From the NCBI RefSeq assembly GCF_019749375.1, contig NZ_JACWFE010000026.1, positions 1-64,000 of the forward strand: a stretch of 64,000 bases of DNA. Direction: 5' to 3'. Source of the stretch: Bacillus sp. S/N-304-OC-R1 (GTDB lineage: Bacteria; Bacillota; Bacilli; Bacillales; Cytobacillaceae). A program made the translations under genes and the position numbers. Under the pieces are notes generated by a model. That model did not search any database and was not told the origin of the DNA. It saw nothing but the letters and a program-made list of their open reading frames with translations. Below are positions 10,183 to 19,680 of the stretch, piece after piece (the first letter of the stretch is position 1; each line of letters begins with the position of its first letter).

Positions 10183-10502
10183 TTATATTCACCTCAATCA
10201 TTTTTTAACGATTTCATTTATTTACGTTTTAGGCTGCGTAATAGATTCTGTGAAATTCGGACTATTCTTTTGCGCACCTTTAATATTACTGCAAATGTAT
10301 ACTTTTTAGGCTAATTATGGTAGAAACAGGATTTTTGTAATAAATGTCCTATTTCGGGAGATAGGATAAAGGAAAGGAAATCATTTCCTTAACCAGGGAT
10401 AAAGAATCAAATGAAATCCAATACAGGAAAATGCGGAGAACATCATAAGTCCATACTGTATAATGATCATAATAAAATTAGACAATTAGAAGGAGGGATT
10501 CA

Positions 10503-12434
10503 TTGAAAAAGTTCACTATAACCGTATTGACTTCGATTATTATTTTGTTCTTCTCTCATTCTGCACAAGTGGCAGCAAAATCCTTCTTAATTAATCAGGT
10601 AGATATCCATGCATTTATTCTAGATAATGGCGATTTATATGTTGAAGAGCTTTTCACTTACGAATTTGAAGGGCAATTTAATGGTACAACTCGGACCATT
10701 GGTGTCGATGATCATCAGGGAATTCAATTTTTTGAGGGATATCTTGCACCGCCAAGTACAAACCTATTAAGTTATGATTCGGGGTCCTTTAAACCTCTTA
10801 AGGTGGAAAGAGAAAACTTAACTTTTAAAATTCACACCGCCTCTAAGGATGAGACAAAGAAGGTTTTTTATCGTTATTTGATTAAAGGTGCCGTGACAAA
10901 ATATAAAGATACTGGACAATTTTACTGGCGTTTTTTTGATGAAATGAATGAATCTGATTTGCATCATATAACCATTCGAATGACCTTATATAACGACTCG
11001 GATAGGACATTAAAAGGCTATGCTTTTTTACATGACTTAACGGGCGGCAGTCTTGAAAAGTCGAAACAAGACGGCATCATTTATATGAATGAACTGCTGC
11101 CTGCTGGAAAGACGGCAGAACTCCGTTTTTTGTTTCCAGAGGATTACTTAAAGAATGCGAGGTTCACAGAAGAGGTTTCTAAGCTTGAAGAATTCTTATT
11201 AGAGGAAGAGAAATATCAAAAGTGGTTTGAAAAGAGAACAGCTGTAAGTCCAATTGTAGATGGAATCGATGTGATCCTGTTTATCACTGTTTTCTCTTTA
11301 CTGTTGGTTACAGTTTTTTACCCGAGAAGAATTATCCGGCTATTTCATAGAGGTTTACCTGTGGAAGAGCTTGAAAAGTTAGACTCCTTCATCTTGGCAA
11401 ATCTTTACCGCAAAGGCAAACTGCAGCACAGTGACATCATTAGTGCTCTTTTTCGACTATACCAAAAAGGGATTATTTCCATAGGGCAAGAGACAGCCAG
11501 GCCCGCTTACTTGGAGGACGAGGAAGCCCCCGATTACACATATCGTTTTACTCTGCTTAAACACGGACAAAAACTGACCCAATACGAACAAGACTTAATT
11601 GATTGGCTTTTTGTCACAGTGGATTCAGGCCAAAGAGTTTTTTCCTTAGACGATCTCCCCTTTCCAACCAAAACAGAAAAACAGAAAAATTGGCGATTAG
11701 AAGAGGAATATAAACAAGCGGAAGCAGCATTCCACAGTACTTTTAAGAAGTGGAAAGAGACTGTTTTAGCAGATTCGGAGATAAAGAAATATGTGAGAGT
11801 CAATCCTATTAGAAAGTGGTTTGTCAGATTGGGTATTCCCCTATGGATTGCTTATTCTCTGTTAAGTACCTGGATGGGCAAGGCAGATCTATTTGATATG
11901 CTCCTTATTGTTTTGCTTTTATTAGCTGGTGGAGCTGTTTATTTTCTAAAGAGACATAAACGTTCAGCTCTCTCCATCTATTTATTAGCAGGTTCCCTAG
12001 CTACCGGTCTGTTTACCTTTGAAATTTCAGACATGTATGCGATTTTCTCAGCTGCCTGCATCATGATTGCCTTTATCGTACCGGTATATGATATTACTTT
12101 GAAGGCTGTACCCTTTTATAAGGGCATAAAGGCATTTAGAAAAACGATTGCGACCGGACAATTTACATTCAAAGTAACTAATTCAGATAAGTGGTTTCAG
12201 CATGCCCTTTCTCTAAATCTATTTATTGAATTAAAATACCGATATACTTCTTCATTTTCTGAGAGTGCAGAAGGTTTCTCGCCGATTTTTAAAATCTCTT
12301 CAGAAACCGCAGATATTTTTAGCTATCCGCATCATTATTATTACCACAGATACTCTTCGTACAATTCAAGTGGATCATCAGGAAACGGATCGAGTGGAGG
12401 ATCAGGCGGCGGAGGCGGCGCTGGTGCGTTTTAG
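10503..12434 (+). CDS. DUF2207-domain membrane protein
   Basis: A 643-residue exported membrane protein with a TTG start placed by GAAGGAGGG seven bases upstream. A signal peptide (residues 1-25) precedes an extracellular beta-rich DUF2207 domain (to ~240). A membrane segment lies near 255-275, a cytoplasmic region with charged helices follows, and further membrane segments lie near 440-515. The C-terminus is a Ser/Gly-rich tail ending GGGGGAGAF, the normal hallmark of this family. Function is not established. It is divergent from the VWA lipoprotein and followed by a strong terminator. Confidence 0.85.
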   Translation: MKKFTITVLTSIIILFFSHSAQVAAKSFLINQVDIHAFILDNGDLYVEELFTYEFEGQFNGTTRTIGVDDHQGIQFFEGYLAPPSTNLLSYDSGSFKPLKVERENLTFKIHTASKDETKKVFYRYLIKGAVTKYKDTGQFYWRFFDEMNESDLHHITIRMTLYNDSDRTLKGYAFLHDLTGGSLEKSKQDGIIYMNELLPAGKTAELRFLFPEDYLKNARFTEEVSKLEEFLLEEEKYQKWFEKRTAVSPIVDGIDVILFITVFSLLLVTVFYPRRIIRLFHRGLPVEELEKLDSFILANLYRKGKLQHSDIISALFRLYQKGIISIGQETARPAYLEDEEAPDYTYRFTLLKHGQKLTQYEQDLIDWLFVTVDSGQRVFSLDDLPFPTKTEKQKNWRLEEEYKQAEAAFHSTFKKWKETVLADSEIKKYVRVNPIRKWFVRLGIPLWIAYSLLSTWMGKADLFDMLLIVLLLLAGGAVYFLKRHKRSALSIYLLAGSLATGLFTFEISDMYAIFSAACIMIAFIVPVYDITLKAVPFYKGIKAFRKTIATGQFTFKVTNSDKWFQHALSLNLFIELKYRYTSSFSESAEGFSPIFKISSETADIFSYPHHYYYHRYSSYNSSGSSGNGSSGGSGGGGGAGAF

Positions 12435-12482
12435 ACATTATAATGACGATATGTGGAAGAAAAAAATTCCTAAACTATGTAA

Positions 12483-12520
12483 AAAACCTTGAAGGGCTTT
12501 GGTCTCCTTCAAGGTTTTTT
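12483..12520 (+). terminator. Terminator of DUF2207 gene
   Basis: CCTTGAAGG and CCTTCAAGG arms with a 10-base loop, a leading A-run and a trailing T-run, so it could act on both strands. Confidence 0.88.
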
Positions 12521-12524
12521 GACC

Positions 12525-12665
12525 TTACTTCTTTTCCAGTTCTTTATACAACTTATCCTGCCATGCTTTCACTTTTGCATAAATTTCATCAGCTGCCCTT
12601 TTTGCCTCTGCTTCTTTTTTCGTCCTTATGGATCTAAAGTAGTCATTTCGAAGATCATTGTATTT
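12525..12665 (-). pseudogene. C-terminal gene remnant
   Basis: The minus strand encodes about 45 residues of a charged, helical C-terminus (…AKVKAWQDKLYKELEKK, stop at 12525) with good Bacillus codon use. No start or upstream body exists, because the frame runs straight into the 52-bp repeat array. It is probably what remains of a gene destroyed by, or before, expansion of the repeats. Origin not recognised. Confidence 0.5.
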
Positions 12666-13045
12666 TCCCTTTTTCAACTTGCTCCTGCTAATTCGGGAAG
12701 ATACAACACTTCTATTTTCCCTTTTTCAGCTTGCTCCCGCTAATTTGGGAAGATACAATACTTTTATTTTCCCTTTTTCAGCTTACTCCTACTAATTCGG
12801 GAAGATACAACACTTTTATTTTCCCTTTTTCAGCTTGCTCCCGCTAATTTGGGAAGATACAACACTTTTATTTTCCCTTTTTCAACTTGCTCCTGCTAAT
12901 TTGGGAAGATACAACACTTTTATTTTCCTTTTTTCAGCTTACTCCTACTAATTCGGGAAGATACAACACTTTTATTTTCCCTTTTTCAGCTTACTCCTAC
13001 TAATTGGGGAAGATACAACACTTTTATTTTCCCTTTTCAGCATGC
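12661..13045. repeat. 52-bp tandem repeat array, ~7.4 copies
   Basis: Copies begin at 12661, 12713, 12765, 12817, 12869, 12921, 12973 and a partial at 13025, a strict 52-bp period. Each contains TATTTTCCCTTTTTCA, a variable GCTTGCTCC(C/T)GCTAAT core and GGGAAGATACAACACTT. Copies differ at a few positions (for example TTGCTCCCGC versus TTACTCCTAC). Since 52 is not a multiple of three it is not a coding repeat. There are no unique spacers, so it is not CRISPR. Confidence 0.92.
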
Positions 13046-13046
13046 T

Positions 13047-14747
13047 TTAATAAATCACTCCCGTACGTGTATGAGTTTTATTAAATTGCTCCATATCCGG
13101 ATCAAAGTATGTGTCAGTAAATTTAGGAACAAATTTGCCATCTTGTAAATATCCTGATCCCCATGTTGGGTCCATGATTAGCCAGCTGCCATCGATATTA
13201 GCTTCCACCCATGCATGCTTCCCTGGCCAGAATTGTCCTGCCCTTCCTTCAATCATTCTAGCTTCGATTTGACTTGCCCTTAGGAGTGCAACTGTTAAGT
13301 AAGCATAATCTTGGCAAACTCCTGTTTTAAGCTGCAGTGTTTTTAAGGCACTGTCATCCCACTCGAATTCATCATTCTCATATTTTGCGACATCATAGCT
13401 GATGTTCTTGGCTACATAATCGTAAATGGCCTTTGCTTTTTCTCGGTCGGAACTTATGCCTGCTGTAAGCTCCTTTACCAGTTCTTTCATTTCAGGTGCA
13501 TCTGATTGTATTCCTCTGGAAGGAAGAAGATCCCGTTCATCTTTAAGAGCTTTGGATTCTACCTCGAACTGCGCAAAACCAAAGTATCGGAAGTAATCAC
13601 TGTTCTCCTCTTTAATTTCAGGTACGCTTACCGTAATATCATATGTACCTGGACCAAATCGTAAATAAAACGAGTCATCGAACTTAAAATTCTTAACAGG
13701 GATGACATCTAATGCTTCATCCTCACCCTTTTTTGATGTGATGTAAATATGTGTGGTTTCCGCTGCAAACTCAGCTTTAGGGTCAATGGAACCTTTAACA
13801 TTAAAAATCCCATCTGACTCTTCACCTCCAAATAGTGGATACTCCAGTGAAACTCCCCGCTCTATATACGTCTTCGAAAACTCGATTGGCTGCATTACAC
13901 GGTCAGACTTGTTATCTATTAAAATTGTTGTGGCCGTTTGGTAATAATTCTCCCGTTCTTTGTCAGGAACTAACACTTCAAGCTCATGTACGCCTTCCCC
14001 ATAAAATAAAGGGACATCATATGAGAATTTCCCATCTTTTATTGAAATGACATGCTTCCATGTTTCTGAATCTTTATGGAGTGTAATCATTAAGGTATCA
14101 CTATCAGTCAATTTGCCTGCCTTGCCTTTTAACTGAAAAATCTCTTCTTCCTCCACATAGCTCGAATCTAAATTTACTGCTAAATCTGCTTCTCGGCCAA
14201 ACTTTGTATACGTGAGATCCCGCTGAAGATCAGGATTCACATTAAATACTTCAAATTCAGCTGTATCATAAAAATAATTATCTCGGTCTGTACTCGGGAG
14301 TTGAACAGTTATGCGGTATTCTCCTTCTCCATTAAAAAAGTGAATGGCCTGCTTAAATTTCCCCTCTTCAATAGGAGTGAAGTATTCATGCTTATCTCCC
14401 GCAGGGCCTCTATCTTTAGAGTAAACTTTGATCCAAGCATAATCCGATTTTAAAAGAGTGTGCTTTTCAATTTCCCCTTCAACCATCACTACCCCATTAA
14501 CAGCAAATTTCTTATGTTCAGGGTTTTTAAAGGTTACACCAATCTCTTCACTATAAGAAGACAGCTCAATTGGTTCGAATTCAATTTCCTTATTTTTTTC
14601 CTCTGCCAGCTTTTCATATTTATTTTCTTCCTTTTTAGGAGCTTTCGTCTCTGAATCACTTGGACTAGCATCGCTGCAAGCTGAAAGGATCAAAAAGGAG
14701 CTTAAAAAACTAAATAAAATCGTAAAAAAATTAATTTTCCTATTCAT
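13047..14747 (-). CDS. Transglutaminase-domain lipoprotein
   Basis: A lipoprotein of about 566 residues, anchored at Cys in the lipobox LSACS. The start is ATG 14747, supported by TTTGGAGG; an open frame to 14822 lacks a ribosome site. A low-complexity Lys/Glu linker is followed by about three repeated beta-sandwich modules carrying …GEGEYRITVQLP-like motifs. The C-terminal transglutaminase-like domain has Cys in TGVCQDYAYL, His in GKHAWVEA and Asp in MDPTWGSG. It probably acts outside the membrane on wall or surface proteins. It ends only 2 bp from the 52-bp array. Confidence 0.85.
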   Translation of the reverse strand: MNRKINFFTILFSFLSSFLILSACSDASPSDSETKAPKKEENKYEKLAEEKNKEIEFEPIELSSYSEEIGVTFKNPEHKKFAVNGVVMVEGEIEKHTLLKSDYAWIKVYSKDRGPAGDKHEYFTPIEEGKFKQAIHFFNGEGEYRITVQLPSTDRDNYFYDTAEFEVFNVNPDLQRDLTYTKFGREADLAVNLDSSYVEEEEIFQLKGKAGKLTDSDTLMITLHKDSETWKHVISIKDGKFSYDVPLFYGEGVHELEVLVPDKERENYYQTATTILIDNKSDRVMQPIEFSKTYIERGVSLEYPLFGGEESDGIFNVKGSIDPKAEFAAETTHIYITSKKGEDEALDVIPVKNFKFDDSFYLRFGPGTYDITVSVPEIKEENSDYFRYFGFAQFEVESKALKDERDLLPSRGIQSDAPEMKELVKELTAGISSDREKAKAIYDYVAKNISYDVAKYENDEFEWDDSALKTLQLKTGVCQDYAYLTVALLRASQIEARMIEGRAGQFWPGKHAWVEANIDGSWLIMDPTWGSGYLQDGKFVPKFTDTYFDPDMEQFNKTHTRTGVIY

Positions 14748-14894
14748 TGCTCTGCCTCCAAATTTATCATTAAGGTTATTAAAATAAACCGGTTGTATAC
14801 AGTTAAATTTACGTTTTACCAAGGGTTTAGTTCCTAAGGATAAATTCCTCTTTTTTACATAGATGATATGACTAAAGGATTACTTTTTCTGTAA

Positions 14895-14930
14895 AAACAA
14901 AAAACCGATAGGTGATTCCTACCGGTAAAA
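14895..14930 (-). terminator. Terminator after VWA lipoprotein
   Basis: ACCGGTAGG and CCTATCGGT arms (one wobble) and a T-run on the minus strand. A closely related stretch (GTTCCTAAG…AAATTCCTC and a similar hairpin) recurs at 17338-17440. Confidence 0.75.
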
Positions 14931-14979
14931 GGGATATACGCTAATAAATAATTCCGATATTTTGGTTAAAGAACTGGAA

Positions 14980-16389
14980 CTATGGATTCTTTCTGTCAAC
15001 TTGGGTTTCATACTTTTGAATAATTTCGTTTATCACATTCTCAGAGTATTCTTCCGTAAGTTTTCTCAATTCTTTCTCTATTTGTTTTCCAATTTCTATA
15101 GCTAAACTATATCTTTCCCTACGTTTATCAGATAATCGCTGGCGCGCTTCTGCGCTAATTTGCTCATGATCCCTTAGATCACTGAAAAGATGAAGAATAT
15201 TCATATCTTCATTATTATTTGCTCTACTCCAATCAATGCTAAACGATGGTATATTTTTAAGAAATTGATCGTATTTGTTTGAATTAACATTATTAATAGC
15301 GTCCGTTTTCCACTCTTCCCATTTTCTTGCCATAGTTTCTGCCCTTTGCAGTTCTTTCTTTAATTCCTGTCCATTCCTTGCATCACTATAAATCCCTTTA
15401 GACGCAGCGGCAACATCCTTTAACTGCTGCTGCCCCTCCGCATCTAAATCAAAGCCAATTACATTTACAATAGGCTGAATATCAGACTCTGCTAGTTTCT
15501 TAGCCTCTGTAACAGGATCCCCGCCACAAGTCTCTACCCCGTCACTTACGATATAAATAATATTTGTATTATTATCACTTTTATATGATGATAAATCTTT
15601 TTTCGCTTCTTCTATTGCCTTCGCCAGGGGTGTCCAGCCTGCTGGTTTAATTTGGTTTAACGAATTTTTTAATACGTCGGCATCATATGTACCAAGCTCG
15701 TAAACAAGCTCATTACTTTTACATGATATTTCTTTATCTTGATTAGATCCGCTTCCCTTATGACCGTAAACTCTAAGAGCAATATTTGCTCCTTCCGGCA
15801 ACGAGGCTGCAAATTCCTTAATAGAATCCTTTGCAATATTCATCATTGTCTTTCCATCAATGATCTTGCCCATACTTCCGCTTGAATCCAGCAGAATTTG
15901 TACATTTAACTGTTCTTTAAATATGTTTTCTTCATCATCAAAATTCGGATTACCTAATGCTTCGATTGCCACCTTGTCTAGTACATCTTCTGGGCTTGGA
16001 TAATCCTCGTGAAAAAGGGATAATGCCTTTCTCCAATAAAGCTCAATCTCTTGATCGGATGGGGTTTCCCCAAGAGCAGGCAGCTCCTTAAAAATATTTA
16101 ATATTTTACTTTTTTCTTCCTCTGATAAATTTTCATATTTTTTCCCAGCATAAATCCCTTTAGATGCATGGATAAATTCTGTTTCTGTCAATGTGGGTTC
16201 TGGAAGCTCGGCCAATAATTCATCTATCGTTTTGTTCGGTTGCTCTTTATCTTCTTTTTCTTTAAGCTGCTCGACATTAGCCTCTTCAGTATCATTCACT
16301 ATTAAATCATATTGTTTTTGACTGCATGCTGAGAGAATTAATGAACCTAACAGCATTAAAATTAAATAGATTCGACGACTTCTACCCAT
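14980..16389 (-). CDS. VWA-domain lipoprotein
   Basis: A 469-residue lipoprotein anchored at Cys in ILSACS. An acidic linker and a helical region lead to a VWA domain at about 165-340 with a complete MIDAS: DSSGS, GWTPLAKA and VSDGVETCGG. Two Cys (CKSN and ETCGG) could form a disulphide. A charged coiled-coil tail follows. It is a paralogue of the broken gene at 8738-10182 and lies near a transglutaminase lipoprotein. VWA proteins bind partners through metal; the partner is unknown. Confidence 0.85.
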   Translation of the reverse strand: MGRSRRIYLILMLLGSLILSACSQKQYDLIVNDTEEANVEQLKEKEDKEQPNKTIDELLAELPEPTLTETEFIHASKGIYAGKKYENLSEEEKSKILNIFKELPALGETPSDQEIELYWRKALSLFHEDYPSPEDVLDKVAIEALGNPNFDDEENIFKEQLNVQILLDSSGSMGKIIDGKTMMNIAKDSIKEFAASLPEGANIALRVYGHKGSGSNQDKEISCKSNELVYELGTYDADVLKNSLNQIKPAGWTPLAKAIEEAKKDLSSYKSDNNTNIIYIVSDGVETCGGDPVTEAKKLAESDIQPIVNVIGFDLDAEGQQQLKDVAAASKGIYSDARNGQELKKELQRAETMARKWEEWKTDAINNVNSNKYDQFLKNIPSFSIDWSRANNNEDMNILHLFSDLRDHEQISAEARQRLSDKRRERYSLAIEIGKQIEKELRKLTEEYSENVINEIIQKYETQVDRKNP

Positions 16390-16479
16390 TTACAACATAC
16401 ACTCCTTAAAAAAAATTATTAATTTTGCTCGAAGGTTTACACTCGTCATCTTGGGTTTCTAATTAAAGGAACTATTTTT

Positions 16480-17275
16480 ACTTCAAATGCCCGTAATCCG
16501 CCTATTTTCATTTTTTCGTTAAACGATTGTATTAAGTTTGCAGGATCTCGATGAACGCCATCTTTCTTAAAACCATCATCAAATTCCTTTATTGTTTTTT
16601 TAAAGGCTCCATTAATTTAACTCATAGAATCCTTTAAAAGGGTCATTATCCTTTTTATTGATGCCATTGGGATATTTGCGGGTTCTTTTTAACCTATTAA
16701 TCATTCTCTGGTAATCACTCATTAATTCGAGTGCCTTAAGGCCTTATTCGTACATCATGGCATTGTACTTTACACATTCGTCTTTTATTGTCTTTAAGAT
16801 ATTATCATCGAAATATCCATGTTCTCTTGTCGCAAAGCGCTGCAAATGACCAAGTGTATGAATAAGACCATCGATTCTCTCACGGTGTCCTAACCAGATG
16901 CCTCTAGTTTAGAAGATTTATTGATTAAGCCAGTTTTATGCTGTGTTAACAAGGAGAATACTTCCTTATATGGGGTCATGTTTTTCAACATTTGCGGGAC
17001 CATTTCCTTCATGGCTCCATGAATCGTCGTATTAAATCTAATTAAGGAGAGTGCCGGAGCCTTTGCCCGTTCAAACGGTACAACATTTCCTTCACAGTCC
17101 AAATTAAATATCCAGTGATGCCTTTAAGAATTTATTCATATAGAGTTAGAAAATAATACTCTTTCCCATCAAAATAGGCAAAATCCCACATATCCCACTT
17201 TTCTATGAAATTTTTATTCTCTTTAATATTTTTTTCATGTATCTTTGTAGGTTTTATGTTAATCAAATCTACACA
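16480..17275 (-). pseudogene. Decayed gene of unknown function
   Basis: A chain of coding-like fragments on the minus strand interrupted by stops and frameshifts. Near 17275-17141 the frame reads INIKPTKIHEKN… to a stop after FLTLYE. Around 17110-16890 it reads LDCEGNVVPFERAKAPALSL… to EASG-stop. Further fragments (HTLGHLQRFATREHGYFDDN, then MSDYQRMINRLKRTRKYPNG) follow down to about 16600. Several independent breaks mean it cannot make a full protein. The family is not recognised. Confidence 0.6.
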
Positions 17276-17405
17276 CTCCCTTGGATAGTGAATTATTTTC
17301 GAAACCTATAAAGTCATTTACGCTTGGACTACAGAATAGTTCCTAAGAATAAATTCCTCTTTTTCACTTTTTTGTATGACTTAAGGCCCGAGTTCGTATG
17401 ATATA

Positions 17406-17440
17406 AAAAGCTGGTAAGACGATTCCTACCAGCAAAAAAG
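17406..17440. terminator. Hairpin terminator
   Basis: GCTGGTA and TACCAGC arms around a 10-base loop, flanked by A- and T-runs. Together with upstream sequence it resembles the terminator region at about 14830-14930, suggesting a duplicated locus that has decayed. Confidence 0.65.
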
Positions 17441-17533
17441 ATATTTCCGTGATATATAGATATTTAGTGTTATTATTCTTGGGCATTTAATTCTTATATG
17501 ATAGACAACTTATCATTTGCTAGTACTAAAAAT

Positions 17534-17690
17534 TTATAAGGTAACCGCCAATCGCCATGAGAAAAGATGATTGTAGTGGATAAATCTAGAATTATCCCTA
17601 GTCCCTGCAGCATCTATTCCAGCAAGCATCACTGCAATAATCCCTAAAACGATAAAAATAAGGATTCCTGTAGAATGTAATTTGAAATAA
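17534..17690 (-). pseudogene. Membrane-protein fragment next to IS200 element
   Basis: About 50 residues are open on the minus strand: KLHSTGILIFIVLGIIAVML… ending SWRLAVTL-stop at 17534. They contain one hydrophobic segment. The frame has no start and runs into the end of the IS200-type element, suggesting the insertion cut the gene. Product not recognised. Confidence 0.45.
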
Positions 17691-17699
17691 CGACCATCC

Positions 17700-18375
17700 G
17701 TGCAAAACGGGTAGTTTTCTCTGCGGCTGGAAGCCTTTGTTACTGACCAAGCCCTAAAGGGCCACTGAATGGTTCGCCAAGTGTACTACTTCTACTGGCC
17801 AGACCTCAAAGGCCTCCATCCTACTTCCGTTTCTTTTTCTGTATCTCTTCACCTGTGAATGGATCAATATATTCCATCATACTCAATTGTTCTGCGACTA
17901 TATCATCTTGTATCTGATTACGAATGTATTCTTCGATTACCTTCTTGTTTCTTCCGACGGTATCTACATAATATCCAGTACACCAAAATTTTCGGTTCCC
18001 GTATCTATATTTCAAGTTGGCGTGTCGATCAAATATCATTAAACTACTTTTCCCTTTTAAATAACCTACAAATGAAGACACACTTATTTTAGGCGGAATA
18101 CTTACTAACATATGTACATGATCTTTACACGCTGTTGCTTCAATAATCTCCACTCCTTTTCTCTCACATAGAGTACGAAGTGTTTCTCCTATATCCTTTT
18201 TGATTTTCCCGTAAATTACTTGCCATCTGTACTTCGGGACAAATACGATGTGATACTTACAATTCCAAGTCGTGTGTGCTAAACTATTAGTGTCTTTTGA
18301 CATAAGACTCCTCCGTATGCTTGATATTTTGGTTGGCGAACCAAAAATATTTTAGCACCGCGGGGGAGTTCTTTT
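17700..18375 (-). mobile_element. IS200-type insertion sequence
   Basis: A single-gene element with tnpA only and no tnpB. Hairpins typical of IS200/IS605 ends flank it: GCCCTAAAGGGC at about 17751-17762 and GGTTGGCGAACC near 18330. Exact ends cannot be fixed without a second copy, since these elements do not make target duplications. Confidence 0.75.
17821..18303 (-). CDS. tnpA: IS200/IS605 family Y1 transposase TnpA
   Basis: A 160-residue HUH transposase that cuts and joins single-stranded DNA through a tyrosine. The HUH motif is in DHVHMLV (residues ~60-66) and the candidate nucleophile Tyr in EYIRNQIQ (~125). It is slightly longer than the usual 130-155 residues, with a Lys/Arg tail. It appears intact, so the element may still be active. 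Confidence 0.93.
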   Translation of the reverse strand: MSKDTNSLAHTTWNCKYHIVFVPKYRWQVIYGKIKKDIGETLRTLCERKGVEIIEATACKDHVHMLVSIPPKISVSSFVGYLKGKSSLMIFDRHANLKYRYGNRKFWCTGYYVDTVGRNKKVIEEYIRNQIQDDIVAEQLSMMEYIDPFTGEEIQKKKRK

Positions 18376-18401
18376 AATACCACGCTATAAGCTTTTTGGA
18401 A

Positions 18402-18430
18402 CCCTAGGCCTAGCCTAGGGTTTTCTTTTC
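18402..18430. terminator. Palindromic hairpin near IS200 end
   Basis: CCCTAGG-CCTAG-CCTAGGG, a compact GC-rich palindrome followed on the plus strand by TTTTCTTTTC. It may be a terminator or part of the insertion-sequence end. Confidence 0.5.
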
Positions 18431-18442
18431 TATAATAATAAA

Positions 18443-18478
18443 AAAACTGCCATCCATACTGATAGCAGTTTTTTTGTT
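18443..18478 (-). terminator. Terminator of ABC binding-protein gene
   Basis: AACTGC and GCAGTT arms flanked by A/T runs, directly after the stop codon of the 18481-19506 gene. It shows that no permease or ATPase gene follows in this operon. Confidence 0.7.
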
Positions 18479-18480
18479 AC

Positions 18481-19506
18481 TTATTCACCTACAATTTTTG
18501 CGCCCTTTAACATTTCTTCAGTCAATGTAATTCCTTCAAGCTCGGCAGCCTTTTTGTTAATCACAAGCTCTAAGTTTTCAGGGAATCCAACTGGAATGTC
18601 ACTCGGCTTTTTGCCTTTTAGTATATCAACGGCCATTTTACCAGTCGAGTAACCAAGATCATGGTAGTCAAGTCCGTATGAAGCAAAGGCTCCACGCTTA
18701 ACGGAATCTCCTTCTCCTACAAACATAGGGATTTTCTTGTCGTTTGCTACGGTAATGACAGATTCAAGAGCGGACACAACCGTATTATCCTTTGGAATAT
18801 AGAATACGTCTGCTCTTCCTACTAATGATTCAGCAGCTTGCTTTACTTCAGAGCTTGTTGATACGGATGTTTCGACTGCTTCTAATCCAATCTCTGCGAT
18901 TACCTTTTTCGCATTTTCAACGTTCACGACTGAATTGGGTTCACCAGAATTATAGATAATCCCTACTTTTTTCGCATTAGGGATGAACTTTTTAATAGAG
19001 TTAATCGTGTTTTTAATCGCATCAGGATGTGTATCAGAAGTACCCGTCACATTCCCGCCTGGCTTTTCAATGCTTTCAACAAGCTTGGCTCCTACAGGAT
19101 CTGTAATCGCTGTAAATAGAATTGGTATCTCCTTTGTCGCTTGTACAACCGCTTGTGCACTCGGAGTTGCAATTGCTAGAATCACATCATTTCCATCCGC
19201 TACTAGGTTTTGTGCAATGGACATATTATTATTCATATCTCCCTGCGCATTCTGATAATCTAGCTTTAAGTTCTTGCCTTCCTCATATCCTGCATCCTTT
19301 AATGCTGCAATAAAACCTTCTCTCGCAGCATCTAATGAAGGGTGCTCCACCAGCTGAATAATTCCAACTTTTACTGTTTTCTCTGCCTCTTTACTGCCTC
19401 CGCTATTATTTGTGCCACTGCTTCCGCTAGTTTCGCTGCTTTTCGATCCACATGCTGCAAGCAGCATTAACGAAAAACACAATAGGGCCATCCAAATCTT
19501 CTTCAT
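18481..19506 (-). CDS. ABC transporter substrate-binding lipoprotein (TrpX-like family)
   Basis: A 341-residue lipoprotein with lipobox LLAACGS and a Ser/Gly linker, then a two-lobe periplasmic-binding fold of the ABC_sub_bind family (motifs KVGIIQLVEHPSLD, ILAIATPSAQA, GTSDTHPD). Family members bind aromatic amino acids or related compounds, but the ligand cannot be read from sequence. The expected permease and ATPase genes are missing on both sides: a terminator and an IS200 element lie downstream. It is therefore an orphan, possibly because of the insertion. Confidence 0.88.
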   Translation of the reverse strand: MKKIWMALLCFSLMLLAACGSKSSETSGSSGTNNSGGSKEAEKTVKVGIIQLVEHPSLDAAREGFIAALKDAGYEEGKNLKLDYQNAQGDMNNNMSIAQNLVADGNDVILAIATPSAQAVVQATKEIPILFTAITDPVGAKLVESIEKPGGNVTGTSDTHPDAIKNTINSIKKFIPNAKKVGIIYNSGEPNSVVNVENAKKVIAEIGLEAVETSVSTSSEVKQAAESLVGRADVFYIPKDNTVVSALESVITVANDKKIPMFVGEGDSVKRGAFASYGLDYHDLGYSTGKMAVDILKGKKPSDIPVGFPENLELVINKKAAELEGITLTEEMLKGAKIVGE

Positions 19507-19649
19507 TTCATTTCCTCTCCTCTTCTCAAGCTTGCTCTAAAAATTTATTATTAATTTCTAATATTTCGATATTATCACGCCTAATCACCTATAAACAACA
19601 GAAAATTCAAAAAATCTTTTTGGCTTTAAAGGGATAAATAAAAAGGCAA

Positions 19650-19680
19650 TAAAAAAACACCTTTGCACTCACAAAGATGT
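19650..19680 (-). terminator. Terminator of pentapeptide-repeat gene
   Basis: ACATCTTTG and CAAAGGTGT arms with a 6-base loop, followed on the minus strand by T7. It starts at the stop codon. Confidence 0.85.

Noticed and set aside
12661-13045. CRISPR array
   Set aside because: The units are contiguous 52-bp copies with no unique spacers and no cas genes.
18481-19640. T-box or other amino-acid riboswitch before the ABC binding protein
   Set aside because: No T-box sequence, specifier stem or terminator/antiterminator pair is visible in the leader.
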